From: Sphingobacteriaceae bacterium
GTDB lineage: Bacteria; Bacteroidota; Bacteroidia; B-17B0; Aurantibacillaceae
Length of the DNA stretch: 64,000 nucleotides
Reading direction: 5' to 3'
NCBI GenBank assembly: GCA_016705695.1
Contig: JADJLA010000001.1
Span: forward strand, 310,001-374,000
Shown: one piece after another, positions 27,097 to 34,979 of the stretch
Layout of the letters: the number at the start of each line of letters is the position of its first letter
Numbering within the stretch: the stretch's first letter is position 1
Made by a program: the position numbers and the translations under genes
Notes under the pieces: model-generated
The model's input: only the letters and a program-made list of their open reading frames with translations
What the model was told of the DNA's origin: nothing
The model's database searches: none

Positions 27097-27225
27097 GATA
27101 TAAATTTACGAAAATAATAGAATTAATCAAACTGTCATCTGTTCCATCGGCCAACGGGTCGGTCAACTGTACTCTTAATAAATGGTAAACCCATTTTCAT
27201 TATCAAAATTATACCGATATTTGTG

Positions 27226-27394
27226 AACCCGATTTGTACATTAGAAATCGTAGCGAGAGGCGAATGCCCAATAAAACAGACACTTTCGCGAATGAGGCAT
27301 AGTTTTTCCTATGGCGAATGAGAGAAAGTGACAACGTTTGCTGTTTTGAAGGGCATTCGTCTCGCAGTAGATTCTCTAATGTACAAACCGGGTT
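27226..27394. repeat. 169 bp MITE-like inverted-repeat element
   Basis: The ends are AACCCGATTTGTACATTAGA (27226-27245) and the reverse complement of AACCCGGTTTGTACATTAGA (27375-27394). Imperfect arms extend inwards for about 65-70 bases (shared CGAGA, CGAATGCCC, AAAACAG, CACTTTC) to a core with CATAG/CTATG and two copies of GCGAATGAG. It carries no gene. It ends six bases before the ATG of the DUF4834 gene. Confidence 0.8.
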
Positions 27395-27400
27395 AAAGTC

Positions 27401-27637
27401 ATGAGAGACGTCATTTGGACCATAATTATCATTTGGGTTGTTTACAAAATTGTAGGTATGTTTAGAGGCGCGAGCGTAAAAAAAACCGTTATCTATAACA
27501 AATACGAAACGCATAATCATAACCAGTCTACCAGGCCTGAGGGCAGTGTTACAGTAGAATCCGATACAAAGCAAAATAAGTCTCCAAAAGCCAATTCTAC
27601 GGATGGCGACTATATTGATTTTGAAGAAATAAAGTAA
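27401..27637 (+). CDS. DUF4834-like small membrane protein
   Basis: A 78-residue protein with one N-terminal membrane helix (VIWTIIIIWVVYKIVGMF), a polar middle and the C-terminal motif GDYIDFEEIK, which is the conserved end of the DUF4834 family found across Bacteroidota. The function of the family is unknown. The gene is short but has a normal codon pattern and family-specific ends, so I consider it real. It is bracketed by a 169 bp inverted-repeat element directly upstream and another palindromic element 70 bases downstream, an odd position for a conserved gene; its promoter, if still present, would lie within the upstream element. Confidence 0.75.
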   Translation: MRDVIWTIIIIWVVYKIVGMFRGASVKKTVIYNKYETHNHNQSTRPEGSVTVESDTKQNKSPKANSTDGDYIDFEEIK

Positions 27638-27706
27638 TCTTGTAAATCTTTTTCCTGAATCTGCCTGCCTCTTTTACCGTCCCGCCACGCCCGGGACAGA
27701 GGCGCT

Positions 27707-27832
27707 AGCCCAACGAAGTAAAGCATTAATGCCGCAACGTGGTGGAGGCTTTTGCCCCTAAGGGCAAAAGACCCCGCACACGTTAGCGTGGCATTGTGCG
27801 ATGGCGCGGCATTTATGCTTTACAAGTTGGCT
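27707..27832. repeat. Nested palindromic element downstream of DUF4834 gene
   Basis: Outer arms AGCC...GTAAAGCATTAATGCCGC (27707-27735) and GCGGCATTTATGCTTTAC...GGCT (27806-27832) enclose two inner hairpins: CTTTTGCCC-CTAA-GGGCAAAAG (27749-27770) and CGCACA/TGTGCG (27775-27800). The stretch 27638-27706 before it holds an imperfect hairpin in GTCCCGCCACGCCCGGGAC. No gene is present between 27638 and 27957. Confidence 0.7.
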
Positions 27833-27957
27833 AAAGCCGAAGGCCCGATAAGGCGCATAATAATCCAATAAAAAATACTCTTTTAAGGGCAACTAAAAAG
27901 CTTCTAAATTCTCTTATTCCCGTTCCTTTTCCTTAAATTTGCCTAAATTAAATTCTT

Positions 27958-29136
27958 ATGGCTAGCGATAATTTTCAGGCACACGATTATTACTTAATGG
28001 ACGAACTATTAAGCGATGAACATAAATTGATCCGTGAAACCGCCCGCGCTTGGGTAAAAAAGGAAGTAACTCCAATTGTAGAAGAGGCTTGTCAAACAAC
28101 AAAATTTCCAAAACAATGGATCAAAGGTTTAGCCGAAATTGGCGCGTTTGGTCCTTATATACCTGTGGAATATGGTGGAGCGGGATTAGACCATATTTCC
28201 TATGGTTTGATCATGCAGGAATTAGAGAGAGGCGATAGCGGATTGCGTTCAACAGCGTCTGTACAAAGCTCATTAGTAATGTATCCTATTTTTACTTACG
28301 GAAGTGAGGAGCAAAAGAAAAAATATCTTCCAAAATTAGCAGCCGGAGAAATAATGGGTTGCTTTGGTTTAACAGAACCTGATCATGGAAGTAATCCGGG
28401 TGGAATGATCACTAACATTAAAGATAAAGGCACGCATTATTTATTGAACGGTGCAAAAATGTGGATCAGTAATTCGCCCTTTGCAGATATAGCCGTTGTG
28501 TGGGCAAAAGATGAAGCGGGTGATATTCGCGGAATGATAGTTGAGCGCGGCATGGAAGGATTTACCACTCCTGAAACACATGGTAAGTGGAGTTTGCGCG
28601 CAAGCTCTACGGGCGAATTAGTGTTTGATAATGTTAAGATCCCGAAAGAAAATATTTTCCCGAATGTAAAAGGCATAAAAGGTCCTTTAGGTTGTTTAAA
28701 TAGCGCACGCTTTGGAATTGCATGGGGTGTAATTGGTGCAGCTATGGATTGTTACGATAGCGCATTACGTTATAGCAAAGAGCGTATTCAATTTGGTAAA
28801 CCAATTGGCGCGTTTCAATTAACGCAAAAAAAATTAGCGGAGATGATCACCGAGATCACCAAAGCGCAAATGCTAACATGGCGTTTGGGAGTTTTAAAAA
28901 ACGAGAACCGCGCAACGCCTGCACAAATTAGTATGGCCAAACGTAATAATGTAAACATGGCTTTACAAATTGCACGCGAGGCTCGTCAAATTCATGGCGG
29001 TATGGGAATTACCGGCGAATATCCAATTATGCGTCATATGATGAATTTAGAAAGTGTAATTACTTACGAAGGAACACATGATATTCATTTACTGATAACA
29101 GGAATGGATGTTACGGGGTTTAATGCATTCGGGTAA
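27958..29136 (+). CDS. gcdH: Acyl-CoA dehydrogenase, glutaryl-CoA dehydrogenase type
   Basis: Flavoprotein of 392 residues for oxidation, and in glutaryl-CoA dehydrogenase also decarboxylation, of an acyl-CoA. The FAD/acyl-CoA site motif is GCFGLTEPDHGSNPGGM, and the catalytic base is Glu371 in YEGTHDIHLLITG, the position and wording used by glutaryl-CoA dehydrogenases rather than short-chain acyl-CoA enzymes. RQIHGGMGITGEYPIMRHMMN is also typical. It would act in lysine/tryptophan breakdown. The gene is single, with a TAAATTTG box at 27934-27941 as likely promoter element and a terminator downstream. Confidence 0.88.
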   Translation: MASDNFQAHDYYLMDELLSDEHKLIRETARAWVKKEVTPIVEEACQTTKFPKQWIKGLAEIGAFGPYIPVEYGGAGLDHISYGLIMQELERGDSGLRSTASVQSSLVMYPIFTYGSEEQKKKYLPKLAAGEIMGCFGLTEPDHGSNPGGMITNIKDKGTHYLLNGAKMWISNSPFADIAVVWAKDEAGDIRGMIVERGMEGFTTPETHGKWSLRASSTGELVFDNVKIPKENIFPNVKGIKGPLGCLNSARFGIAWGVIGAAMDCYDSALRYSKERIQFGKPIGAFQLTQKKLAEMITEITKAQMLTWRLGVLKNENRATPAQISMAKRNNVNMALQIAREARQIHGGMGITGEYPIMRHMMNLESVITYEGTHDIHLLITGMDVTGFNAFG

Positions 29137-29189
29137 ATTAACCACGAAGGACACGAAGTTTTTTCACGAAGAACACAAAGTTAAAATCA

Positions 29190-29217
29190 AAAGCTCAGCA
29201 ATTGCTGAGCTTTTTTT
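29190..29217 (+). terminator. Terminator after gcdH
   Basis: Perfect stem AGCTCAGCAATTGCTGAGCT (29192-29211) followed by T7. On both sides lie CACGAAGGACACGAAG-like (29142-29180) and CTTTGTG...CTTCGTGG (29230-29278) stretches that are partly inverted copies of one another. Confidence 0.85.
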
Positions 29218-29296
29218 AGTTTAGTATTTCTTTGTGTTCCTTGTGCCTACTTTGTGAAGCGCAAAGCGCGCTTCGTGGTTTCTGCCTCTAAAAGCG

Positions 29297-30085
29297 TTAT
29301 TCAAGAATGAATTTTCCTGATCTCTCTCTATTCCCTGCCTTAATTGTATAAACATAGATCCCTTCACTCAAATTCGAAAGGTCCAGTTGCTTACTAGAGT
29401 TTGCATCCAATCGTGTGAATACTAATTTTGTTCCAAGAATATTGTAAATAATTACTTCCGAGTTTTCAGGAAGATCGGTGCTTAATAATACATTCTTTTT
29501 ATCTAAAAATACTTTTGTGGTGGCACTTCCACTTTGCGATTCTTTTATTCCGCTTGCAAGAATATAATGGATAGTAATAGTTGCACCATTTGTAAAACCA
29601 AATTTAACGCCTTGGTTAGCTGAATATAATTTGAAATTGAATCCAAACCCCGGGTTATTAATATCTGGCGCTCCCAACCATACTCCCCATAAATTAGTTG
29701 GATCGCCAAAGGTGATGTTTCCATTACCAACGTAATTAGGAGTTAGTAATTCTTGAGAAATCCCTGAAATGTTATTAGCGTTCAATAAGTACACCATTGA
29801 ATCTCTTACGATGTGATTCGTTATGTTGCTGGTATACGAAAAACTCACTTCGTATCCTGTTACAGTACATGAGGTGGGAATATTGAAATTATAGTTGGTG
29901 AACAAAATGCGATGTGTTATTCCTGTTTGAGTAAATGTAACATTTGGTTTAAATGGTATCGAAAGATCCCACATATTACCGGTGCAAAGACAATTAGATA
30001 CTGAAGAAGTATTGGCACTCATAGATTGTTGTGCAAATGCATGTGGAGCAAACATTATTAAAAGGCCAAGTAGAAATGTTTTCAT
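29297..30085 (-). CDS. T9SS type A sorting-domain protein
   Basis: Secreted protein of about 262 residues. The ATG at 30085 starts a standard signal peptide (MKTFLLGLLIMFAPHAFAQQ); an upstream in-frame start would put 16 residues before it. The mature part (about 20-180) is a beta-rich domain I do not recognise, with IPTSCTVTGYEVSFSY in it. The last 75 residues are the type A sorting domain: NSEVIIYNILGTKLVF then LDLSNLSEGIYVYTIKAG and KFILE, which sends it through the type IX system. It is monocistronic, between repeat regions. Confidence 0.82.
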   Translation of the reverse strand: MKTFLLGLLIMFAPHAFAQQSMSANTSSVSNCLCTGNMWDLSIPFKPNVTFTQTGITHRILFTNYNFNIPTSCTVTGYEVSFSYTSNITNHIVRDSMVYLLNANNISGISQELLTPNYVGNGNITFGDPTNLWGVWLGAPDINNPGFGFNFKLYSANQGVKFGFTNGATITIHYILASGIKESQSGSATTKVFLDKKNVLLSTDLPENSEVIIYNILGTKLVFTRLDANSSKQLDLSNLSEGIYVYTIKAGNRERSGKFILE

Positions 30086-30190
30086 TGTATACGAATTTAC
30101 ACTATTTGATGCAAGAATGGTGCCGTTTAACAAAAAAGGTCATTCTGTTATTTACGGGTTGCTATTTTTTTACCAAAGAGCCCGAGGGAT

Positions 30191-30296
30191 TATCCTCCTT
30201 TGAAAAAGGAGGTGTCGCGGAGCGACGGAGGATTCTATCAAGAGAATGAAAATACTCCTCCGTCACTTCGTGACACCTCCTCTAAAGAGGAGGATA
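30191..30296. repeat. Two head-to-head copies of the CCTCCT/AGGAGG repeat
   Basis: Copy at 30191-30236 (plus orientation) and copy at 30251-30296 (minus orientation) read TATCCTCCTnT...AGGAGGTGTC, a short GCGGAGC or ACTTCG hairpin, and GACGGAGGA. With 24965-25020 there are three copies in the window. The rest of 30086-30368 has no gene. Confidence 0.75.
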
Positions 30297-30315
30297 AGCC
30301 CCCGCTCCGCCCCAT

Positions 30316-30345
30316 AAAAAACCCCTCCGAATTTCGGAAGGGTTC
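30316..30345 (-). terminator. Terminator of the interrupted lipoprotein gene
   Basis: On the minus strand, AACCCTTCCGAA-ATTCGGAGGGGTT folds into a hairpin followed by T6 (complement of 30316-30321). It lies 24 bases beyond the far stop at 30369, not beyond the nearer one at 30555, which suggests that the gene originally ended at 30369. Confidence 0.75.
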
Positions 30346-30368
30346 TTTTTATAATAATGTTTTATGTA

Positions 30369-30551
30369 CTATAGATAACCAAATACTTTTTTCTTGGTTT
30401 TGTTCTTGTGTTTCCACTCAACTTTCCAACCGTAAGCACAACTGTTTGCAGCTACAGAAACAGCGTTTCCGTCTTTATCAACGGCAAAAGTTACGTTCAA
30501 TGAGAATTCTTTGCTGTCAACTTTAATTTCAACAGCACCTTGAGTTGGAGC
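30369..30551 (-). pseudogene. Cut-off C-terminal segment of the lipoprotein gene
   Basis: After the tandem stops TAA (30555-30557) and TGA (30552-30554) the same frame stays open for 60 codons: APTQGAVEIKVDSKEFSLNV, then TFAVDKDGNAVSVAANSC and KVEWKHKNKTKKKVFGYL, to TAG at 30369. The composition and beta-strand pattern look like real protein, and the terminator lies just after this end. There is no start codon for a separate gene. Confidence 0.65.
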
Positions 30552-30554
30552 TCA

Positions 30555-31352
30555 TTATCCGCAAGTCCAGTTCCAAACAATTGGAGTTGATACTTGGCTA
30601 GTGAAAACATCACCATCACGAGTTGTACCATAATTTTCTAAGCTGTTCAATGATTCAGATGAACCAATTCCTTCGCCTGTACATGTTAAGATACCGCCCG
30701 GTAATGTATAGGTGAATTTACGATTGATATTGTACACAGCAGTTTTGCCATCATCAAATGTTACATTTAAACCACCAACACTTGTAACTGAGCTAGCTAA
30801 ACTTGTTTGTGTTTTGATAATCAATAATTCCCACCATGTTCCGCCTGAAATATTGGTTAGATTTTGTTTACCATTTAATTTAATGAACTTACCATCCGAT
30901 GCACGAGTGATCTTGTAGTCCATATATTCAACTTGTACTATACAGCCTGCTTGTTTCCAACGTTTACCATTTGTAAAATCAAGGATAGTTAATTTGATAC
31001 TTCCCTCACGTTTACGATTGTTCACCACAGTTCCGTTATACGTAATGGTAATACTTCCATTAGCTGTATCGGCTAAGTTAACGGTGTAACCTGTTGCAGT
31101 AATTCCTAATGCGTTATGAATAGCATTAATACCGTTTGCCGATTCGCCTCTTCCGTGCATATTGGCAACGTTACCAACCTCGGTATTGATCTCGTTAACG
31201 GCTGCATCATTTTCTGTTTGCACGTTACGGTTATCTTCCGACGATTGTCCATTCTCTTCTTTAAATGCTTGTTTCTTTTTACAAGATGTAAAAGCCATTG
31301 AGCCTACCATTAGTATTGCCGCAGTAGCTAAAATTAATTTGTTTGTTTTCAT
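30555..31352 (-). CDS. Lipoprotein of unknown function, shortened by tandem stops
   Basis: A 265-residue lipoprotein: MKTNKLILATAAILMVG...MAFTSC gives the signal peptide and acylated Cys at residue 24. An acidic low-complexity stretch (residues 30-60) precedes beta-rich sequence (ITITYNGTVVNNRKREGSI, LTGKFTYTLPGG-type repeats) ending TPIVWNWTCG. I do not recognise a named family, though related outer-surface lipoproteins are common in Bacteroidota. TAA and TGA follow in tandem, yet the frame continues in sense for 60 codons, so the protein is likely missing its last domain. It is divergent from rpe; the 200 bases between hold both promoters. Confidence 0.75.
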   Translation of the reverse strand: MKTNKLILATAAILMVGSMAFTSCKKKQAFKEENGQSSEDNRNVQTENDAAVNEINTEVGNVANMHGRGESANGINAIHNALGITATGYTVNLADTANGSITITYNGTVVNNRKREGSIKLTILDFTNGKRWKQAGCIVQVEYMDYKITRASDGKFIKLNGKQNLTNISGGTWWELLIIKTQTSLASSVTSVGGLNVTFDDGKTAVYNINRKFTYTLPGGILTCTGEGIGSSESLNSLENYGTTRDGDVFTSQVSTPIVWNWTCG

Positions 31353-31539
31353 GTTGTTTTTGCTTTATACGAGGTTTGACGGTATTCCTTATTAAAGGTT
31401 TAATTTAAACGTATACGAATATACAATTTTTTGTCCAAAAGCCAAATTAAGGTCTGGTTATCAGTAGTTTAACAAATGAAATATTTTGAAACATTTAGCT
31501 TCAAAACTTCCACATTACCATTACTTTAGGAGAATATTG

Positions 31540-31547
31540 TAACTTTG
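31540..31547 (+). promoter_or_regulatory. Promoter -7 box of rpe
   Basis: TAACTTTG fits TAnnTTTG and lies nine bases before the rpe ATG, so the mRNA leader would be only a few bases long. A -33 TTG is not clear. Confidence 0.5.
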
Positions 31548-31556
31548 TAGCACCTT

Positions 31557-32207
31557 ATGTCACACTTAATAGCCCCTTCCATTTTATCGGCCGATTTTGC
31601 AAACATCCAACGCGATTGCGAAATGATCAATAACTCTAAAGCCGATTGGTTTCATATAGATATAATGGATGGTGTGTTTGTTCCGAATATCTCTTTTGGT
31701 TTTCCGGTTTTAAAAGCCATTCAAAGGCATGCTAAAAAACCTTTGGATGTACATTTAATGATCGTTGATCCGGATAGATATGCGCAAGCTTTTAAAGATG
31801 CGGGCGCGGAAGTATTAACTGTGCATTACGAAGCTTGTACGCATTTACATCGCAGTGTTCAAAATATAAAAAGTTTAGGAATGAAAGCGGGTGTGGCAAT
31901 TAATCCGCATACGTCAGCCCATTTGTTGGAGGATATAATTAAAGATATTGATCTTATTTGTGTGATGAGTGTGAACCCGGGTTTTGGTGGACAAAAATTT
32001 ATTGAGAACACTTATAATAAGGTAAAGCAATTAGCAGAACTTAAAAAGAAACATAATTCAAACGCGCTTATTGAAATTGATGGGGGAGTAGACCTTAACA
32101 ATTACAAAAAATTAGTAGAAGCCGGTGCAAACGTTTTAGTTGCAGGCAATACTGTATTTGGTTCCAAAGATCCTGTGGCAACCATTCAACAACTTAAGAG
32201 TTTATAG
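31557..32207 (+). CDS. rpe: Ribulose-phosphate 3-epimerase
   Basis: Interconverts ribulose 5-phosphate and xylulose 5-phosphate in the pentose phosphate pathway. The 216-residue TIM barrel keeps the metal and catalytic residues: His and Asp of FHIDIMDGVFVPN, His of LDVHLMI, and Asp of IEIDGGVD, with the loop MSVNPGFGGQKF over the active site. The start is fixed by IAPSILSADFAN immediately after it. The stop TAG shares its G with the GTG start of the next gene, so the two genes are translationally coupled. Confidence 0.97.
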   Translation: MSHLIAPSILSADFANIQRDCEMINNSKADWFHIDIMDGVFVPNISFGFPVLKAIQRHAKKPLDVHLMIVDPDRYAQAFKDAGAEVLTVHYEACTHLHRSVQNIKSLGMKAGVAINPHTSAHLLEDIIKDIDLICVMSVNPGFGGQKFIENTYNKVKQLAELKKKHNSNALIEIDGGVDLNNYKKLVEAGANVLVAGNTVFGSKDPVATIQQLKSL

Positions 32208-33670
32208 TGGCAGGCAATTACATCAGCAAAACAGCCTTCTTAAAATTTGAGCAGTGTCGTAAAGCTTTCTTTTTTTACAAGAATCATTATTATTTACGAG
32301 ATAAACCTAGCGTTGATAAACAACTAACTTTTAAACGCGGACATGATATTGGCGCTTTAGCACAACAATTATTTCCTGGAGGAATAAATGTGGTGGAAAC
32401 AGATTCTAATAAAGGGAGAGCCATTGAATACACCAAAGAATTAATTGAAAAACGCACACCGGTTATTTACGAAGCCACATTAGTATACAGTGGCGTTATG
32501 GTAATGGTAGATATTTTGGTGTTAACCGATGAAGGTTATTTTGCTTACGAAGTAAAAAGTTCAGTAAAAATATCGGAGATCTATATTAAAGATGCTTGTC
32601 TGCAATATTATGTAGTTAAGAATACTTTACCTGACTTGAAAGATTTTTTTATTGTAACTATTAACGATGCGTATGTATTTGATGGGATCTTAGACATTAA
32701 GAATTTATTTAAGAGAAGAAGTATCATCAAAGATGCCTTGAGAAATTATGGATACATTCAAACAAGATTAACAGAAGCCAATGAAGTGATCGAGCAAAAT
32801 GTTATCCCTAATGTTGATATTGGTAAGCATTGCTTCTCGCCATACGAATGTGATTTTTTTGGAACTTGCTGGAAAGGTGTTTCTTCTGAAGAGAGTGTAT
32901 TCACTTTAGGAAAGGTAAATAAGGATCATGTATTTAATTGGTATAATAGCGGTATAAAAAACATAAGTGATATTCCGGTAACAAATGATCTCTCTAAAAG
33001 TTTAAAGATCCAAATTGAATCCACTAAAAGTAAGCAAGCCTATTTTGATAAGCCCGGAATAAAAAAGATCCTTTCGAAAATAAAAAAACCGGTTGCTGCA
33101 ATGGATATGGAAATATGGGGTCAACCTGTTCCTGAGATCATTGGCACAAAACCATTTCAAAAAGTTCCGTTTTTATACACCTTGGTTTCGGAAGAGGGTG
33201 AGCACGCTTTCTTTTTTGATCACGAGCCCGATGATAGAAGAAGTTTTGCCGAATCTTTGATCGAACAAACAAAAAATTTTGAATCCTTATTAGTATATGA
33301 TAAGAGTTTAGAGAATATGGTGATCAAAGAGCTTGCCGAATTATATTCTGACCTTCACGCGGATCTAAAAACTGTTGCTTCAAAAATGATCGACATCTCT
33401 GATATCATTCACGAGCAATTATTTTTCCATTATCAATTCAAAGGGAATTATTCTTTAAAGGCTGTTTCTCTCGCCATATTAAATGATGATCCTTTTAAAG
33501 ACGAACAAATAACATCGGGTTTAGAAGCCATGAATGCGTTTGTAACGTTCCGCTTGCTCGATAATATCATCGAAAAGCAACAAATGAAAGATGATCTGAT
33601 AGATTATTGTTTGGCCGATTCACGCGCCACGTTTTTGATCACCGAAAAATTTAAGGAGCTTACGAATTAA
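32207..33670 (+). CDS. DUF2779 PD-(D/E)XK nuclease-like protein
   Basis: A 487-residue protein of the DUF2779 family. The N-terminal half looks like a Cas4/AddB-type PD-(D/E)XK nuclease: CRKAFFFYKNH, GHDIGALAQQLFPGG, and the active-site strands GVMVMVDILVLTDEGYFAYEVKSS. Cysteines Cys at CRK and three more in HCFSPYECDFFGTCWKG could bind an iron-sulfur cluster. The C-terminal half (from about 290, PVAAMDMEIWG) resembles an RNase H-like exonuclease (AMDMEIWG, LLVYDKSLE, DYCLADSRAT). Function is not established for the family. It begins at a GTG that overlaps the rpe stop by one base. Confidence 0.75.
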   Translation: MAGNYISKTAFLKFEQCRKAFFFYKNHYYLRDKPSVDKQLTFKRGHDIGALAQQLFPGGINVVETDSNKGRAIEYTKELIEKRTPVIYEATLVYSGVMVMVDILVLTDEGYFAYEVKSSVKISEIYIKDACLQYYVVKNTLPDLKDFFIVTINDAYVFDGILDIKNLFKRRSIIKDALRNYGYIQTRLTEANEVIEQNVIPNVDIGKHCFSPYECDFFGTCWKGVSSEESVFTLGKVNKDHVFNWYNSGIKNISDIPVTNDLSKSLKIQIESTKSKQAYFDKPGIKKILSKIKKPVAAMDMEIWGQPVPEIIGTKPFQKVPFLYTLVSEEGEHAFFFDHEPDDRRSFAESLIEQTKNFESLLVYDKSLENMVIKELAELYSDLHADLKTVASKMIDISDIIHEQLFFHYQFKGNYSLKAVSLAILNDDPFKDEQITSGLEAMNAFVTFRLLDNIIEKQQMKDDLIDYCLADSRATFLITEKFKELTN

Positions 33671-33694
33671 CCTGCCTCTAAAAATTTGGAAGAT

Positions 33695-34957
33695 TTAAGG
33701 CGTTACAGGCTCTTCCTTCTTCTTAGTATCCGCGTCAAAATAAAATCCTAACGAGAAACGGAATGTATTCTGTAATGGATTGTTTAATGTACGAGGAATA
33801 AGATAAGAGATATCTAAACTACCAATACTATATCTTAAACCAATACCAACTGTAAAGAACTGACGAGCACCTTTTGTTTTTGGTTCGTGAAAATAACCGG
33901 CTCTCACCGCAAATGTTTTATTGTATTCGTATTCTAGTCCTGTACTAATATTAAATTCGCTCATTTCTTCTTTAAAGCCACCTGGCGCATCACCAAACGA
34001 TTGAAGAATACCTTGTGCTACCGGAACATTTGGATTTTTTCCTTTAGCAATTACTTTAGCGCCTGTAGTAGGGTCAATAGCAATTTGCGTGGTTGTATTT
34101 CCTAAGCTGTCTGTTTGATATTGGTAAATAGGTGGAGTAGGTACTAATAATTTATTGAAATCTAAATACACACCAAATGTATTGAAGTCATCCATATTCA
34201 CTTTTAAGCCACCGCCCAAACGCATGTTCATTGGAATGAAATTCTTTTCGGTACTGTATTTTATTTTTGTTCCAAGATTGGTGAATGCTAAACCGCTTGT
34301 GGCATAAGCTTTTTTATCGCCCAATTTAAATACATTGCTTTTGTAATACATGGTAAGGTCAACCGCCACGGTACTGGCAGCATTACCTTGTTGTCCATTA
34401 AAGTAAACACGACTGATACTAGAGTTTACAAAACGGAAAGCTACACCTGTAGAAAAATTCTTTCCTAACTTTTGTGCAAAGCCAAGGTCAAGTGCAAACT
34501 CATTCGGTTTAAAATCACCAGTGCTGTTTCCTTGGGCATCGGTTAGCTGAATATTTCCTAATGTAAAATAACGTAACGAAGCACTTACCGCTTGTTGATT
34601 TTTTGCGCTAGGCTTACTTATTTTTGAATAACCGCTGAGGTAATACAAATAAATATCCGGAACTAAATTGCGTAACCAAGGTGTTGCAGTTAAAGCCACG
34701 CCAAATTTTTTGTCGGCAAAGGCTAATTTACTTTGATTCCAGTGTGTTGAATTAGCGTCGGCATCTGTAGCTACACCAACATCGCCCATTGCACCATGTT
34801 TACTATCAGGACTGATCAATAAAAAAGGAACAGCCGTTGTGATAGGATTGATGGTGCTTCCGCCTAAAGCCTGTGAACTTATTTGTGCAGAGTTTCGTAA
34901 TGAAGCAAGTGCCACTAAAAGTAAAATAACTATTTTTTTATAACTAATTCTTTCCAT
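33695..34957 (-). CDS. porV: Type IX secretion outer-membrane protein PorV
   Basis: A 420-residue outer-membrane beta-barrel (FadL-like), with a signal peptide (IVILLLVALASLRNSAQ) and the family-typical start SSQALGGSTINPITTAVPFLLISPDSKHGAMGDVGVA. PorV (LptO) shuttles cargo from the translocon to the PorU sortase in the attachment complex. It lies 22 bases after porU on the same strand, the usual order. The barrel ends with FRFSLGFYF, an aromatic C-terminal strand followed by a short charged tail (DADTKKKEEPVTP). Confidence 0.92.
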   Translation of the reverse strand: MERISYKKIVILLLVALASLRNSAQISSQALGGSTINPITTAVPFLLISPDSKHGAMGDVGVATDADANSTHWNQSKLAFADKKFGVALTATPWLRNLVPDIYLYYLSGYSKISKPSAKNQQAVSASLRYFTLGNIQLTDAQGNSTGDFKPNEFALDLGFAQKLGKNFSTGVAFRFVNSSISRVYFNGQQGNAASTVAVDLTMYYKSNVFKLGDKKAYATSGLAFTNLGTKIKYSTEKNFIPMNMRLGGGLKVNMDDFNTFGVYLDFNKLLVPTPPIYQYQTDSLGNTTTQIAIDPTTGAKVIAKGKNPNVPVAQGILQSFGDAPGGFKEEMSEFNISTGLEYEYNKTFAVRAGYFHEPKTKGARQFFTVGIGLRYSIGSLDISYLIPRTLNNPLQNTFRFSLGFYFDADTKKKEEPVTP

Positions 34958-34979
34958 TTGAATTGGGACGCCAAATATA

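Noticed and set aside
27209..27574. 121-codon open frame on the minus strand
   Set aside because: It is antisense to the DUF4834 gene and reads through the inverted-repeat element.
30200..30526. 108-codon open frame on the plus strand
   Set aside because: It is a translation of the palindromic repeat and the antisense of the lipoprotein tail.
30552..30557. Recoding of UAA-UGA as sense
   Set aside because: Two tandem stops of different kinds make read-through very unlikely; local mutation or a sequencing fault is simpler.
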